The notes beneath the pieces are model-generated. The model did no database searches. It was not told the origin of the DNA and saw nothing but the letters and a program-made list of their open reading frames with translations. From NCBI RefSeq assembly GCF_009711165.2, contig NZ_WMID02000006.1:189411-253410 (forward strand): DNA of 64,000 nucleotides, written 5' to 3'. This DNA is from Flavobacterium sp. MC2016-06. GTDB taxonomy: Bacteria; Bacteroidota; Bacteroidia; Flavobacteriales; Flavobacteriaceae. Both the position numbers and the translations under genes were made by a program. Positions 1-10,370 of this stretch are shown here, piece by piece. Position 1 is the stretch's first letter, and each line of letters begins with the position of its first letter.

Positions 1-807
1 TTAGATTTAAAAAAAACACTTTTAGTTTATACTGATGAATGGATTTCTGGTTCTAATTTCTATAATATAACCAAAATTTTATCAAAAATAAAAGATCTAA
101 AGTTTATTCCTGGTGCTTTTCTCCTAAAAGAGTCATTTGAGAAAGATGATTATTCAAAGTACAAATTTAATCATGAAAAAATATGTGGGAAAATGGGATT
201 TGATGCTGACTCTCTGAGAATTCAACTCTCTGACTTAAATACCATAATAACTTCTGATCAAAAATTTATTTGGGCAGAAAGCGATAGATTGGCTGGCTAC
301 CGTAAATTTGAGTTTTTCGGAAGTATAATTAGTACGTTATTTGCTACGGGCGAATTTTTATCAGAAAATCCACTGGCATTAAATGAAACGATTAGAAAAG
401 CCATTTATGAACTCACGGACTTGGATGCTGAAACTGAAATACCGGACGAGACAAAACAAAAAATAAAGGCTTCATTCGATTATTTTAATTCCGTTTTTTC
501 TCTAAACTTTGAAGAAAAGGTTATAACCACTAAAATTGAAATCAATGATGTATTTGATTTAGTGACTGAAACCAATAAAGCTATTTTAAAGCTTAAAAGT
601 ATTAAAGGTTATAATAATGCGCAAATGGCAATTAATATAACTAGCTATTATATGAGAGAAAAAGTTTTCAGCCCTAGTTCTAGATATTTCTATAAAGGAT
701 TTGCGCCGGTATGTTTACCATTAGAAAATGATGAAAAATATTTACATACGTTGTTTCTTGAACAAATTAAAAATCAAAATTTTTATAAGCGCAACTTCAA
801 ATCTTAG
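1..807 (+). CDS. Hypothetical protein, 5' end outside the window
   Basis: The frame is open from the first base of the window with no start codon required, so this is the C-terminal part (268 residues visible) of a longer protein rather than a 204-residue protein starting at the internal ATG at 193. I see no signal peptide, membrane segment or motif I can name. The protein is rich in Lys, Glu, Phe and Ile and looks soluble and mostly helical. The next gene, a Roco GTPase, starts 166 bp downstream on the same strand. The neighbourhood is a defence-type island, which suggests but does not show a defence role. The 166-bp gap contains no obvious terminator. Confidence 0.7.
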   Translation, partial: LDLKKTLLVYTDEWISGSNFYNITKILSKIKDLKFIPGAFLLKESFEKDDYSKYKFNHEKICGKMGFDADSLRIQLSDLNTIITSDQKFIWAESDRLAGYRKFEFFGSIISTLFATGEFLSENPLALNETIRKAIYELTDLDAETEIPDETKQKIKASFDYFNSVFSLNFEEKVITTKIEINDVFDLVTETNKAILKLKSIKGYNNAQMAINITSYYMREKVFSPSSRYFYKGFAPVCLPLENDEKYLHTLFLEQIKNQNFYKRNFKS

Positions 808-973
808 ATATCCTTAATTTTAGATCATCACTTTTCTTGAACATTATTTTTAAAATAAACATTGTAAAGGCTTAGAAGAGTTTTAGGGATGAAGTATTAT
901 TTTAGAGGAGTAATAATTTGGGAGACAAAAAATAATTATATAAAACAATATTACATTTTTATTCTATTTTGAG

Positions 974-3673
974 ATGAAATATACCAAAGGAGAACAATTA
1001 GCTATAATTCGAATTGCAAATGCCAGAAATGAAAGATCTCGATATTTAGATCTCAGTGGTTTAAATTTAATGCGAATACCTTGTGATATTTCTGATTTAA
1101 TCTATATTCTAGATATTGATTTGAGTTTTAATAGTTTTAGAAATTTTCCGAAGGAAATTGGACTTTTAGAGAATCTGCAATATTTAGATTTTAGTCACAA
1201 TAATTTGGTGGAAATTTATTTCGAATACGGGCGTAACTATTGTCTCAAAGAATTAAAGATTTCCCATAATTTGTTAAATTTTGTTCCTGAAGAATTGGAT
1301 TATCTTCCACATAGTACAACAATCATTTTTAACGAGAATCCTTTTCTAGAAAATTTGCCTCTTGAATTAATCGAAAATGAAGATTTGTCATATATTAAGT
1401 ATTATCAAGATTCACTTCGTACAGCAGACAATAAAACAAGACTTTTTGAAACAAAAATTTTACTTGTTGGCAGAGGTGATGTCGGAAAAACTACTATTCT
1501 TAAGAAACTTCTTGATGAAAATTTTATTGTAGAAATCGGTAAAGAGACTTCTACTCATGGTATAGATATTACTACTTATAAAGAAAATGTAATTTATCCA
1601 GCATTAAATCCTCATTATAATCGATTAGAGGATGCAGAAAATTTATATATTAGAATAGAAGATGATATTGAGGATGAAGAAGATGGGGTAGTAACGGAAG
1701 CCTTCTTTAATGTACGCTTTATTCCCTTTGAAAAATATTTTTATGGAGTTGACATTCCATTAGAAATACGCATTAGCGATCAGCCTAATATAGATTTTGA
1801 CTCTAACGTCTATTTTGAAAAAGAAATTAAAGTTAATGTATGGGATTTTGGCGGGCAGGAAATGTTATACGCTACTCATCAATTTTTTCTAACAAAACGA
1901 TCCGTTTACATTTTTGTATGGGATTCTCGAGCTGACAATGATGAAGATAATTTCGAGTACTGGCTTAGCATCATAAACCGTTTAGGAGGCGAAAGTCCAA
2001 TTATAGTTGTGATGAACAAGTCTGATATCAGAATAAAATCTATAGATGAAAATTTCTTTCGGAATAAGTATAAAAATATAGTTACTTTCATTAACATTTC
2101 TTGCTCTAATAATAATGGTTTTGACGATTTACGTAGCGTACTTAATCAAGTTATATCTGAACAAAAACATATTGGAAGTGAGCTTCCAAAAAGTTGGAAT
2201 TCTATTAGAGAAAATTTAAAAAATTGCGAGAAAAACTATTTAACTTTTGCAGAATTTAAAGAGTTTTTAAATATTACAGATTCTGACGAAATAAATCATG
2301 TATCGGGATTTTTACGAGATTTAGGGGATATAATTTATTTTGGGCAGGATTATGGATTAAAGGATATTATTGTTCTTAATCCAAATTGGCTTACTAAAGC
2401 TATTTATGAGTTAATACATTCTTTAGAAATTCAAAAGTCGAAAGGAGCATTTAAGTTAGAACAATTGGCTAATTTTTTAGACTTAAAACATTATCCCGAG
2501 GAAAAGCATTTCCAAATTGTAGCATTAATGACAAAGTTTGAAATTTGTTTTCAAATTTTAGGTTCAAATAATGATTACATCATACCAGTTTTACTCTCAC
2601 CGATCCTTCCTAACACAGTTAAAATTTCGAACTTTGAAGTTCCAGAAACTTTGAAATTTATTGTGAGGTACACTTTTTTACCTGCTGGAATAATTGAGCG
2701 GATTATTTGTAGACTAAACTTCTATCTTGAGGGAGAAAATTATTGGAAATATGGTGCAATTTTCACCACAGAAGTTAGCAGAGGAATTGTTCAGCTTGAT
2801 AGGTTCAAAAAGATAATTACAATATCAGTAATTGGCAGCTTACAGGCTTATTTATTTTCAATAATAAAAAATGCAATTGATATAATACATGATAATCTGA
2901 AGTTAATAGATGGTGATTTTGAAGAAGTATATGTATGTAATTGTAATGACTGTGCACTGTCTGAGACTCCAACTCTTTTTGAAAGAAAAATTTTATTTAA
3001 ATATTTAGAAAGAGATAAAGAATTTATAGAGTGTCAGAAAAGTATTGAGAACATCAATATTAATAATATTTTATCTGGATTTAAATCTAATAAAAGTGAG
3101 AATTCTTTACTGCGAAAATTTATTGATGCTGCCTCAAAATTGCAAAGCAGAAAAATTATGCTGGCAGGCTTCAATGAAAATAAAGTTAATATTTATTATC
3201 AGGATCTCTTAAATCCCTTGCTTAAATTACGAGGTAATTCTGCAAAAGAACAATCCCTATTGGGTACTTCTTCGACATTAAAGGGATTTGGACAAATTGA
3301 TATCTCTGTCGAAGATGTCGACGGAATTCCAAAAACCATATTTGAAGGTTTTTTTCTTTCAAATGTAGACACTACTATAATAAAAAAACATTTAGATAAA
3401 ACAATTTCGAATTATGATGCAAATGGCTTAATTGAGAAATACCTTGGTATTTATTGCAAGTCAGTAAATTTTAATGTCTTGGTAGAAGGTTATTCGTTGT
3501 ATATAAAATCGTTTGTAAATACATATGTCAATGATATAGAAATATTGGGAACATCTGATATTTCACAGTTTTATGTACAAGGTTCTGAAATTAAGGTATT
3601 TAGAACAGATTGTAAGAGAAGTAATCAAAAATTACATTTGTATCATCTTCTAATTAATATTTATCAACCTTAA
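974..3673 (+). CDS. Roco-family protein (LRR-Roc-COR GTPase)
   Basis: An 899-residue protein with degenerate leucine-rich repeats at about residues 20-130, followed by a Ras-of-complex GTPase domain. The P-loop GRGDVGKTT is at 166-174, the G3 motif DFGGQE at 291-296 and the G4 motif NKSD at 348-351. An acidic insert of roughly 80 residues separates switch I from G3, which is unusual. The COR region follows at about 400-640 (motif LNPNWLTKAIYELI). A Cys-containing patch (CNCNDC) lies near 656 and the last 200 residues are unassigned. Prokaryotic Roco proteins are dimeric GTPases whose targets are mostly unknown. Its place in a defence island next to an Avs-like gene suggests a sensor or effector role, which is inference. 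No signal peptide or membrane helix is evident. All three visible nucleotide-binding motifs are intact. Confidence 0.9.
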   Translation: MKYTKGEQLAIIRIANARNERSRYLDLSGLNLMRIPCDISDLIYILDIDLSFNSFRNFPKEIGLLENLQYLDFSHNNLVEIYFEYGRNYCLKELKISHNLLNFVPEELDYLPHSTTIIFNENPFLENLPLELIENEDLSYIKYYQDSLRTADNKTRLFETKILLVGRGDVGKTTILKKLLDENFIVEIGKETSTHGIDITTYKENVIYPALNPHYNRLEDAENLYIRIEDDIEDEEDGVVTEAFFNVRFIPFEKYFYGVDIPLEIRISDQPNIDFDSNVYFEKEIKVNVWDFGGQEMLYATHQFFLTKRSVYIFVWDSRADNDEDNFEYWLSIINRLGGESPIIVVMNKSDIRIKSIDENFFRNKYKNIVTFINISCSNNNGFDDLRSVLNQVISEQKHIGSELPKSWNSIRENLKNCEKNYLTFAEFKEFLNITDSDEINHVSGFLRDLGDIIYFGQDYGLKDIIVLNPNWLTKAIYELIHSLEIQKSKGAFKLEQLANFLDLKHYPEEKHFQIVALMTKFEICFQILGSNNDYIIPVLLSPILPNTVKISNFEVPETLKFIVRYTFLPAGIIERIICRLNFYLEGENYWKYGAIFTTEVSRGIVQLDRFKKIITISVIGSLQAYLFSIIKNAIDIIHDNLKLIDGDFEEVYVCNCNDCALSETPTLFERKILFKYLERDKEFIECQKSIENININNILSGFKSNKSENSLLRKFIDAASKLQSRKIMLAGFNENKVNIYYQDLLNPLLKLRGNSAKEQSLLGTSSTLKGFGQIDISVEDVDGIPKTIFEGFFLSNVDTTIIKKHLDKTISNYDANGLIEKYLGIYCKSVNFNVLVEGYSLYIKSFVNTYVNDIEILGTSDISQFYVQGSEIKVFRTDCKRSNQKLHLYHLLINIYQP

Positions 3674-3708
3674 TAATTAGTAAAGGTCTCGTTTGCATAT
3701 ATATACCT

Positions 3709-3873
3709 ATGAGAGTTTTTCTATATCTTACAATTATTTTGGATTTATTTACCGGTGCCAATGAACTACTTAAAAAAGACCAAAAATTTCTTCTGTCATC
3801 TTTCTTTTATATAATTAATATTTCCCTTGCAACCATACAAATATTTATTGTATTAATTAAGACCTTGATGTGA
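3709..3873 (+). CDS. Possible small two-helix membrane peptide
   Basis: A 54-codon ORF (ATG to TGA) in the 421-bp gap between the Roco and Avs-like genes. The translation has two strongly hydrophobic stretches, about residues 3-16 (VFLYLTIILDLFTG) and 29-51 (LSSFFYIINISLATIQIFIV), joined by a short charged linker with three lysines. That is the layout of a helical hairpin membrane peptide. I see no good ribosome-binding site, but Bacteroidota rarely use one. AT-rich DNA yields hydrophobic ORFs by chance, so this remains uncertain. The rest of the gap, 3874-4094, shows nothing else I can name. Confidence 0.3.
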   Translation: MRVFLYLTIILDLFTGANELLKKDQKFLLSSFFYIINISLATIQIFIVLIKTLM

Positions 3874-4094
3874 TTATCTAAAAAAAACTGGTATTGAAAA
3901 TGTTAGAGTTTAAATTGTGTTTTCTTTTGATCCGAGAAGAGCATCTTTGAATCTAATATAATAGTTTAGTTTTACTACAAAATATATTATAAATTAGCAA
4001 AAGAAATTTCTTTCAATGCAAAAAGTTTCTAAGATTTTTATCAAAAATGTTTGCATAAGAATTATCAATTTTCACACTAATATACTTTTTTTTC

Positions 4095-7000
4095 ATGTCT
4101 AATAATTTAGTAGCATATTCCAGAGCAGGGGATGTATTCCATTATAGATGGGCAGCAAGACGTTGTCTGAGATTAATTTATCCAAACTCATATATAGATA
4201 ATATTTTTATTGAAGGTTCAGAAGAAACTGAGAAAGAAGGGGAATATGTTATCGACGTTGCGGAATATAGTACGATTGATAACATAAAAAAAATTGATTA
4301 TTATCAATTAAAACATACTACTGTTCACCAAGATGATCCATTTAGATTAAGTGATTTAAAAGATACTTTCATTGGTTTTGCGAAAAGATATATTCAACAT
4401 AAAAGTGAAAAAGATTTTGAAATTTCTAAAATTTCGTTCATTATTCTTACTAATAGAATTATTGGAGAAGTATTCAAGAAAAATCTTAAAGCAATTTTAG
4501 AAGAGCAAAAGGTGGATAGTGTATTTTTAAAAACTATTAAAAAATATACAAATCTAACCGGGGATGATTTAGTATCATTTTGTACAACGATACAAATTCA
4601 AGATGGGCAAGGGAATTATAATGTACAAAGAGATGAATTAAGAATAGAATTAACCCAGTTGATTGCTGGTTCTATTGATAATGCACAAATTGATAGTCTA
4701 GTGGCGTTAGTACAAGAGAAAGTATTACCAGACTCGGAAGGAATTATTAATAGAGAAGAAGTTTTAAAACGTTTTGGAATAACATCTAGTAAACAACTTT
4801 ATCCGGCTCCTGCAGTATGGGAATATCTTGATAAAGTTAAAGTTATTAAAAGAAAGCAACATGATGATCTTAAATATCATATTGGTATTTCAATTCATCC
4901 AATAATTGTTCATGCGGCAGGTGGAGTAGGAAAATCTGTTTTTTGTTGTCAATTATTGAGTTCGTTGCCTGAAGGATCTCTGGGTATTGCATATGATTGT
5001 TTTGGTGCAGGTAGTTATAGAAACAGAAGTGAGTCGCGACATAAGCATCGAGATGCCTTAGTTCAAATAATAAATGAACTTGCATCAAAAGGGTTATGTG
5101 ATCCATTATTAATACAAAATACAACTTTGGATGAGGATATTATGCGAAAATTTCTTTCGAGTCTTGAAACTTCTCTTAATTCATTAAGAAAAACAGTCAA
5201 TTCTGCTCAGTTGTATATTTTGATTGATGCGGCAGATAATGCTGAAATGGCTGCAAAAGAGTATACCCAAGAGTGTTTTGCTCACGAATTATTGCGAGAG
5301 AAAATGCCAGAGGGATGTAAACTGATACTTTTATGTAGAACTGAAAGAATATATTTGCTGCAACCTCAGAGTTTTATTACTCAACTTGAATTAGAGCCAT
5401 TTTCAAAAGAAGAAACAATAGAAAATTTGAGGACATGGTTTCCAAAGGCTAGTGAAAAAGATGGTGTGGAATTCCATCGATTGACTTCTGGAAATCCACG
5501 AGTTCAGGCAAATGCTTTAGATGCAAAGTATAATTCAATTAAATCATTACTAAATTCACTTGGGCCAGGTGGAACGTCAGTTGAAGATCAAATAGAATTA
5601 CAGTTACAATCTGCAATTTTAAAAATAAAAGATCAGCTTCCTCCTGATTATCATAATCATATTAATTCAATTTGCTTAGGTTTAGCTAGCCTACCTCCAC
5701 ATATTCCTATTGATGTTTTATCACAAATATCCACTGTAAGTGTAGATCATATAAAAAGTTTTGTGTCTGATATTGGTAGATCGTTATGGTTATCAGATTT
5801 ATCGATACAATTCAGAGACGAACCAACGGAAACATGGTTTAGAAATACTTTTTTAGCTAAAAAAGAGCATTATGTACAATATATATCAATTTTAGAGCCT
5901 CTCGCAAAAGATCTTACATATGTTGCAGAAGTCTTGCCCCAATTGTATTTGCAATCAGAGCAATACGAAAAGTTGATTAACATCGCTCTTTCGGATGATT
6001 TTTTGCCAATAAATAATCCGATCGATGCACGTAATATTCGAGTTTATCGTCTTCAATTTGCTTTTAAGGCATCACTTAAGCTTAATAATTACAAAGATGC
6101 TGTAAAAGTAGCAATGAGAGCAGGGGAAGAAGTTGCTGGAAGCCAGAGACAGTTAGATCTTTTTAAATCTAATATTGATTTACTTGTTAAGCTTCAAAGT
6201 AAGGAGAAAATTCAAGAGATTGCCTTTAAAAGATTGCTCAGTAATACTTGGGATGGATCCGAAAATGTTTATTCAGCATCTTTGCTATCGGGAGTAGCTG
6301 ATTATCATGGAGAAGCCAGGGGTTATTTACGAGCAGCTATGAATTGGTTGGTAATTTATTATAATAAATTTCGTAAAACAGGGATAAATAGACGTGACGA
6401 GATATCTGATGATGATATTTTAGAACTTGCTTATGCTCATTTTAATATTTTAGGGATGAGAGAATCTGTACAATTTCTAAAGCGTTTTAATTCGAAGATA
6501 TGGATATATGGTATAGTAAAAGAATTAACTGAACGGTTAATTGATATAGGTAATTACACTGCAATTGATGAGTTTTTACAAAATTGTAAAGATGATATTT
6601 ACTTTACTGTTGCCGTAACAAGTGAGTTGATTCGAATAGGAAGATTTCCTGAAACTCTCGTTTTAGAAACTGGTTTAGATTTATTATGCTCTACAACAAA
6701 AAGAATTTCAAAAGAGAAGATTTCTTATCAAGATAGTATAATCCCAGGTATAGTATCTTTTGCAGAAGCATGTTTACATAGGAAATTGGATTCACAAAAG
6801 ATTTCTAAAATAATTAAATATTATTTGCCAGAAAAAGCTTCTAGGATGGTTTATGAATCTCATTCTTTTGGGGAGAGAACGATTTTTCTTAAGGCATTGT
6901 CCATTAGAATAATACTTTCGAAAAAGAATGAAGTTAATTTTGAAAAAATTTCTCCTGAGGAATTTAATACTAATAAAAAAAATTATGAATTAAATGGCGA

Positions 7001-10000
7001 AATTAAGAAATTAAAGGAAGTTGTTTATGGGATGTTTCCGTGGTATTTATTACGCGCAAGAATTTTATATGATGATGATAAATTGGATCTTGTTTCTGAA
7101 GTATTAAAAACTTATGAATTATCGCAAAAGGCAAGAAATGGTAGATATGAATATTATGATACTTTTCCTCGTGAAATTTGTCAGGTTTGTAGTTCTATAA
7201 TATTATTTTATCAAAAAGGCTTACCAAATGTAATTGAAGAGTTTTTCATGAAGTTTTTAGATAATGACAAAGCCTTTATTTTGCAAGATAGGATAGATAC
7301 CTTACGCGGAGCGGTCAGATTAAAGCATCTAGAAAGTATCACACATCAATTGGAAATTTCAAGCTACCACTTAATTAAAAATTACCAGGAGGATGGTCCG
7401 GAAGAAATAGGTAATAGATATATTTCTCTAGCACGTGCAGTTTTAGCTAATTCGCCTGATGATGCAAGTGTGTACTTTGATGAAGCGATTGCTATTGCCT
7501 CGAAATTTGGTAATGAGATAGTTCAGCGGTGGGAAAGTATAGTTTCTTTAGCTAGAAAAGCCTGTGACAAACAAACAGTCTCAGATGAACTTGCATATCG
7601 ATTTATACGTTGCGCTGAATTAGTTGGAGAGAATGTATCAAGAGAAAAATATTGGAATAGAACTGAAGCTATCAGAATATGTACAAGATTATCTCCTGGT
7701 ATAGGAATATCATCATTAAGCAGATGGAGAGATAGAGATATTGGAAGATTTGAATATGAATTAGAAGCAGTATTGAATGAATTAATAAGTTCAAAATTAA
7801 TTCTTCCTACTGTAGGATGGTCTTTAACTAGATTTCTTTCCAGTCATCATAGCTATGAATTTTTGTCACTTTGCTTAGAGAATGAAATATCTCAAAATAG
7901 AAAACAAAATATTTTTGATGATGCAGTTTATTTACTTCAAGTGGAAGGCACAAATTATAAATATTGGAAAAATTTAGAAGAATTAGCAAACAAACATAAT
8001 ATTGAAAATAAAGATTTAAATTATATAATTAATTTTTATTCAAAAAACGAAGGAAAGTCTAAAATTATTTCAAATAATGATATATTAAAAAGTGGAAGAA
8101 AAGTTAATGATGATGATGAATTGCAAAATTTGGAAAATATTTTTATAGGCTTAAATATTTCCACATTGGAAGGTCTAATAACTTTAGTGGAAAGATTTAA
8201 ACTTAGTATAGAAAAAGATCAGTTTCATTGGAAAATTAAAAATTTATTAAAGGAGATTATAAATAGGTTAGAAAGGAATACAGTTTTAAATTTTATTGAT
8301 GCGGTATTACAAGTAGATGATGTTGGTTATTACGAAGTGGAATTTATATTTACCAATTTTCCACAAGAATTGACAAGCAAAGTAAGTTATAGAGTTAAAT
8401 TGCCAAGCATTTTTTGTAAAATTGGTGAACGATTTGCATATGACTTAACTGATAAATATTTATTTAATTCTTTTACAAACACATTGAATCTTAATAAAGA
8501 TGTAACAGAGAATTTGGTAATTGGTATAATTGCGGGGTTAAAAAACGGTAATGAATTTGTAGATGCTGATATTTTTTTTGGATTCGTAAATTTAGTTTCA
8601 ACAAATGTTAAAGATCAAGACGTTGTTGATTTAATTGATTATTCAATTTGTAGATTTGAGTTACATCTTGAGGACGGCTTTGGAGAGGGCAATTGGAATG
8701 ATTCCTTGTCTACTTCGAAAAATGTAAATAAGAATATTGCTGGATTTATTTGGTCTGCTTTGGGATCTCCAAGATCTGAAATTAGATGGAATGCAGTCCA
8801 TTGTGTTAAAAAAATAGCTGATTTTAATTGTTTCGACATTATTGATGAACTTGTATTGTGGTTAAAAAGCGATAAAGTAAATGCATTTGGACATCATAAT
8901 TTTCCATTTTATAATCTTCATGCAAGACAATATCTTTTAATGGCTTTTGCGAGAATTTCAAATAACCAATCAGAAGCATTAAATAAACACAGCCAGTTAT
9001 TTTTGGATTATGCGTTATCTTCAAATCATTTACTCATCCAGAAATTTTCAGCGGATATCATTTTAAATGTAGAAAATAGATTTTCAGGAACATATTCAGA
9101 TGCAGTTCTAACTTCAGTTAAGAACGTAGGAAAAAGTAAGATGCCAATATTAGAAGAAGATTACCATTATTCTACTGATAGTTATTGGCATAAACAAGAC
9201 CAAATAGATTTAAAACATAATTATCATTTTGGGTTAGACATTGGTAAATATTGGTATGAACCATTGGGAGATGTATTTGGTGTTTCAGAGAATCAAATAG
9301 AAGATTTGGCAGCCAATGTTATACTTAAAGAATGGAAATTAGAATATAAAAAGGGATATTACAATGATCCAAGAATTAGTTTATGGAATAATTCATCTGG
9401 TGAACGTGAAACTAGATACCATAAGATGGAATATCCAAAAACTGATAATTTAGATTTTTATTTATCATATCATGCAATGCTTGTTGTCGCAGCAAAGCTG
9501 ATAGAAAAAATGCCAGTCATTAAAGTAAGAGATTGGATTGATAATAGCTGGCTAAATTGGTTGTCAAGACATATGCTCACGAGAGAAGATGGCAAATGGT
9601 TATCGGAATGCAGAGATGCGATACCATTATCTCGACCTACGTGGGTTTTTGAGGAAAAAAAAGACTCATGGGAATCTGATATAAGAGAAGAGGATTTTTT
9701 GAATTGTCTAAAATTTGAAGAAAATGGAGAACAATGGATTAATGTCAAAGGAGCATGGCATGAAAGCGAAAATGATCAAATAGAGACATTTTCAATTTCA
9801 ACGGCACTTGTATCTCCGAAAACTTCAGATTCTCTTTTGCGAGCATTAGATACATGCAGTGATCCATATGATTATAAACTACCATATTTTAATGAAGAAG
9901 ATACGGAGGTAAACTCAGGTATGTTTGTTCTAAAAGGGTGGATCAATGATCGTTATAACGAAATAAGACTTGATCGATTTGACCCGTATGCAGACGGGGT

Positions 10001-10370
10001 AATTTATCCTCCTTATTCTCTCGGCTCCACAATAATTGAAAATTTAGGTTTGAGTGTAGATGAAGAGGGAAAAGTCTGGAAGTTTTCTGATTCCAATGTA
10101 ATGATTTGTGAAACATGGAGTAGCCTCAGAGAAAGAACTGATGAAGATCCTGATCAATCAGGAATGCGGTTAAAAGTCAAGCTATCTTTTCTTAAATATC
10201 TTTGTTTAACTTTAGGTTACGATTTAATATTTGATATTAGTATTAAAAGAGATGTGAAATATAGATATAATAGAGATAAAAGAATATATACGGATCCAAA
10301 ACATAAAATATTTATACTATCAAAAGATGGAAAACTTAGAACTAGAAACAAAAATTACAGACTTGGGTAA
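4095..10370 (+). CDS. Avs-like antiviral STAND NTPase with N-terminal DUF4297/Cap4-type nuclease
   Basis: A 2091-residue protein. The first 160 residues look like a DUF4297/Cap4-type PD-(D/E)xK nuclease: an opening AGDVFHYRWAARR, then an acidic strand (EYVIDVAEY) and YYQLKH at about residue 70. A STAND-type ATPase follows, with Walker A AAGGVGKS near 273-280 and Walker B LYILIDAADNA near 373-383. The remaining 1500 residues are helical, repeat-like and without assigned motifs, the position of the target-sensing domain in Avs proteins. In characterised Avs systems, binding of a phage protein such as terminase or portal triggers oligomerisation and DNA degradation; that is family knowledge. Assignment to a numbered Avs type is not possible by eye. 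The next gene overlaps its end by 44 bp, implying a shared operon. Confidence 0.8.
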   Translation: MSNNLVAYSRAGDVFHYRWAARRCLRLIYPNSYIDNIFIEGSEETEKEGEYVIDVAEYSTIDNIKKIDYYQLKHTTVHQDDPFRLSDLKDTFIGFAKRYIQHKSEKDFEISKISFIILTNRIIGEVFKKNLKAILEEQKVDSVFLKTIKKYTNLTGDDLVSFCTTIQIQDGQGNYNVQRDELRIELTQLIAGSIDNAQIDSLVALVQEKVLPDSEGIINREEVLKRFGITSSKQLYPAPAVWEYLDKVKVIKRKQHDDLKYHIGISIHPIIVHAAGGVGKSVFCCQLLSSLPEGSLGIAYDCFGAGSYRNRSESRHKHRDALVQIINELASKGLCDPLLIQNTTLDEDIMRKFLSSLETSLNSLRKTVNSAQLYILIDAADNAEMAAKEYTQECFAHELLREKMPEGCKLILLCRTERIYLLQPQSFITQLELEPFSKEETIENLRTWFPKASEKDGVEFHRLTSGNPRVQANALDAKYNSIKSLLNSLGPGGTSVEDQIELQLQSAILKIKDQLPPDYHNHINSICLGLASLPPHIPIDVLSQISTVSVDHIKSFVSDIGRSLWLSDLSIQFRDEPTETWFRNTFLAKKEHYVQYISILEPLAKDLTYVAEVLPQLYLQSEQYEKLINIALSDDFLPINNPIDARNIRVYRLQFAFKASLKLNNYKDAVKVAMRAGEEVAGSQRQLDLFKSNIDLLVKLQSKEKIQEIAFKRLLSNTWDGSENVYSASLLSGVADYHGEARGYLRAAMNWLVIYYNKFRKTGINRRDEISDDDILELAYAHFNILGMRESVQFLKRFNSKIWIYGIVKELTERLIDIGNYTAIDEFLQNCKDDIYFTVAVTSELIRIGRFPETLVLETGLDLLCSTTKRISKEKISYQDSIIPGIVSFAEACLHRKLDSQKISKIIKYYLPEKASRMVYESHSFGERTIFLKALSIRIILSKKNEVNFEKISPEEFNTNKKNYELNGEIKKLKEVVYGMFPWYLLRARILYDDDKLDLVSEVLKTYELSQKARNGRYEYYDTFPREICQVCSSIILFYQKGLPNVIEEFFMKFLDNDKAFILQDRIDTLRGAVRLKHLESITHQLEISSYHLIKNYQEDGPEEIGNRYISLARAVLANSPDDASVYFDEAIAIASKFGNEIVQRWESIVSLARKACDKQTVSDELAYRFIRCAELVGENVSREKYWNRTEAIRICTRLSPGIGISSLSRWRDRDIGRFEYELEAVLNELISSKLILPTVGWSLTRFLSSHHSYEFLSLCLENEISQNRKQNIFDDAVYLLQVEGTNYKYWKNLEELANKHNIENKDLNYIINFYSKNEGKSKIISNNDILKSGRKVNDDDELQNLENIFIGLNISTLEGLITLVERFKLSIEKDQFHWKIKNLLKEIINRLERNTVLNFIDAVLQVDDVGYYEVEFIFTNFPQELTSKVSYRVKLPSIFCKIGERFAYDLTDKYLFNSFTNTLNLNKDVTENLVIGIIAGLKNGNEFVDADIFFGFVNLVSTNVKDQDVVDLIDYSICRFELHLEDGFGEGNWNDSLSTSKNVNKNIAGFIWSALGSPRSEIRWNAVHCVKKIADFNCFDIIDELVLWLKSDKVNAFGHHNFPFYNLHARQYLLMAFARISNNQSEALNKHSQLFLDYALSSNHLLIQKFSADIILNVENRFSGTYSDAVLTSVKNVGKSKMPILEEDYHYSTDSYWHKQDQIDLKHNYHFGLDIGKYWYEPLGDVFGVSENQIEDLAANVILKEWKLEYKKGYYNDPRISLWNNSSGERETRYHKMEYPKTDNLDFYLSYHAMLVVAAKLIEKMPVIKVRDWIDNSWLNWLSRHMLTREDGKWLSECRDAIPLSRPTWVFEEKKDSWESDIREEDFLNCLKFEENGEQWINVKGAWHESENDQIETFSISTALVSPKTSDSLLRALDTCSDPYDYKLPYFNEEDTEVNSGMFVLKGWINDRYNEIRLDRFDPYADGVIYPPYSLGSTIIENLGLSVDEEGKVWKFSDSNVMICETWSSLRERTDEDPDQSGMRLKVKLSFLKYLCLTLGYDLIFDISIKRDVKYRYNRDKRIYTDPKHKIFILSKDGKLRTRNKNYRLG

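Noticed and set aside
193..807. Start of the first protein at ATG 193
   Set aside because: The frame is open to base 1, so the ATG is internal to a gene that starts outside the window.
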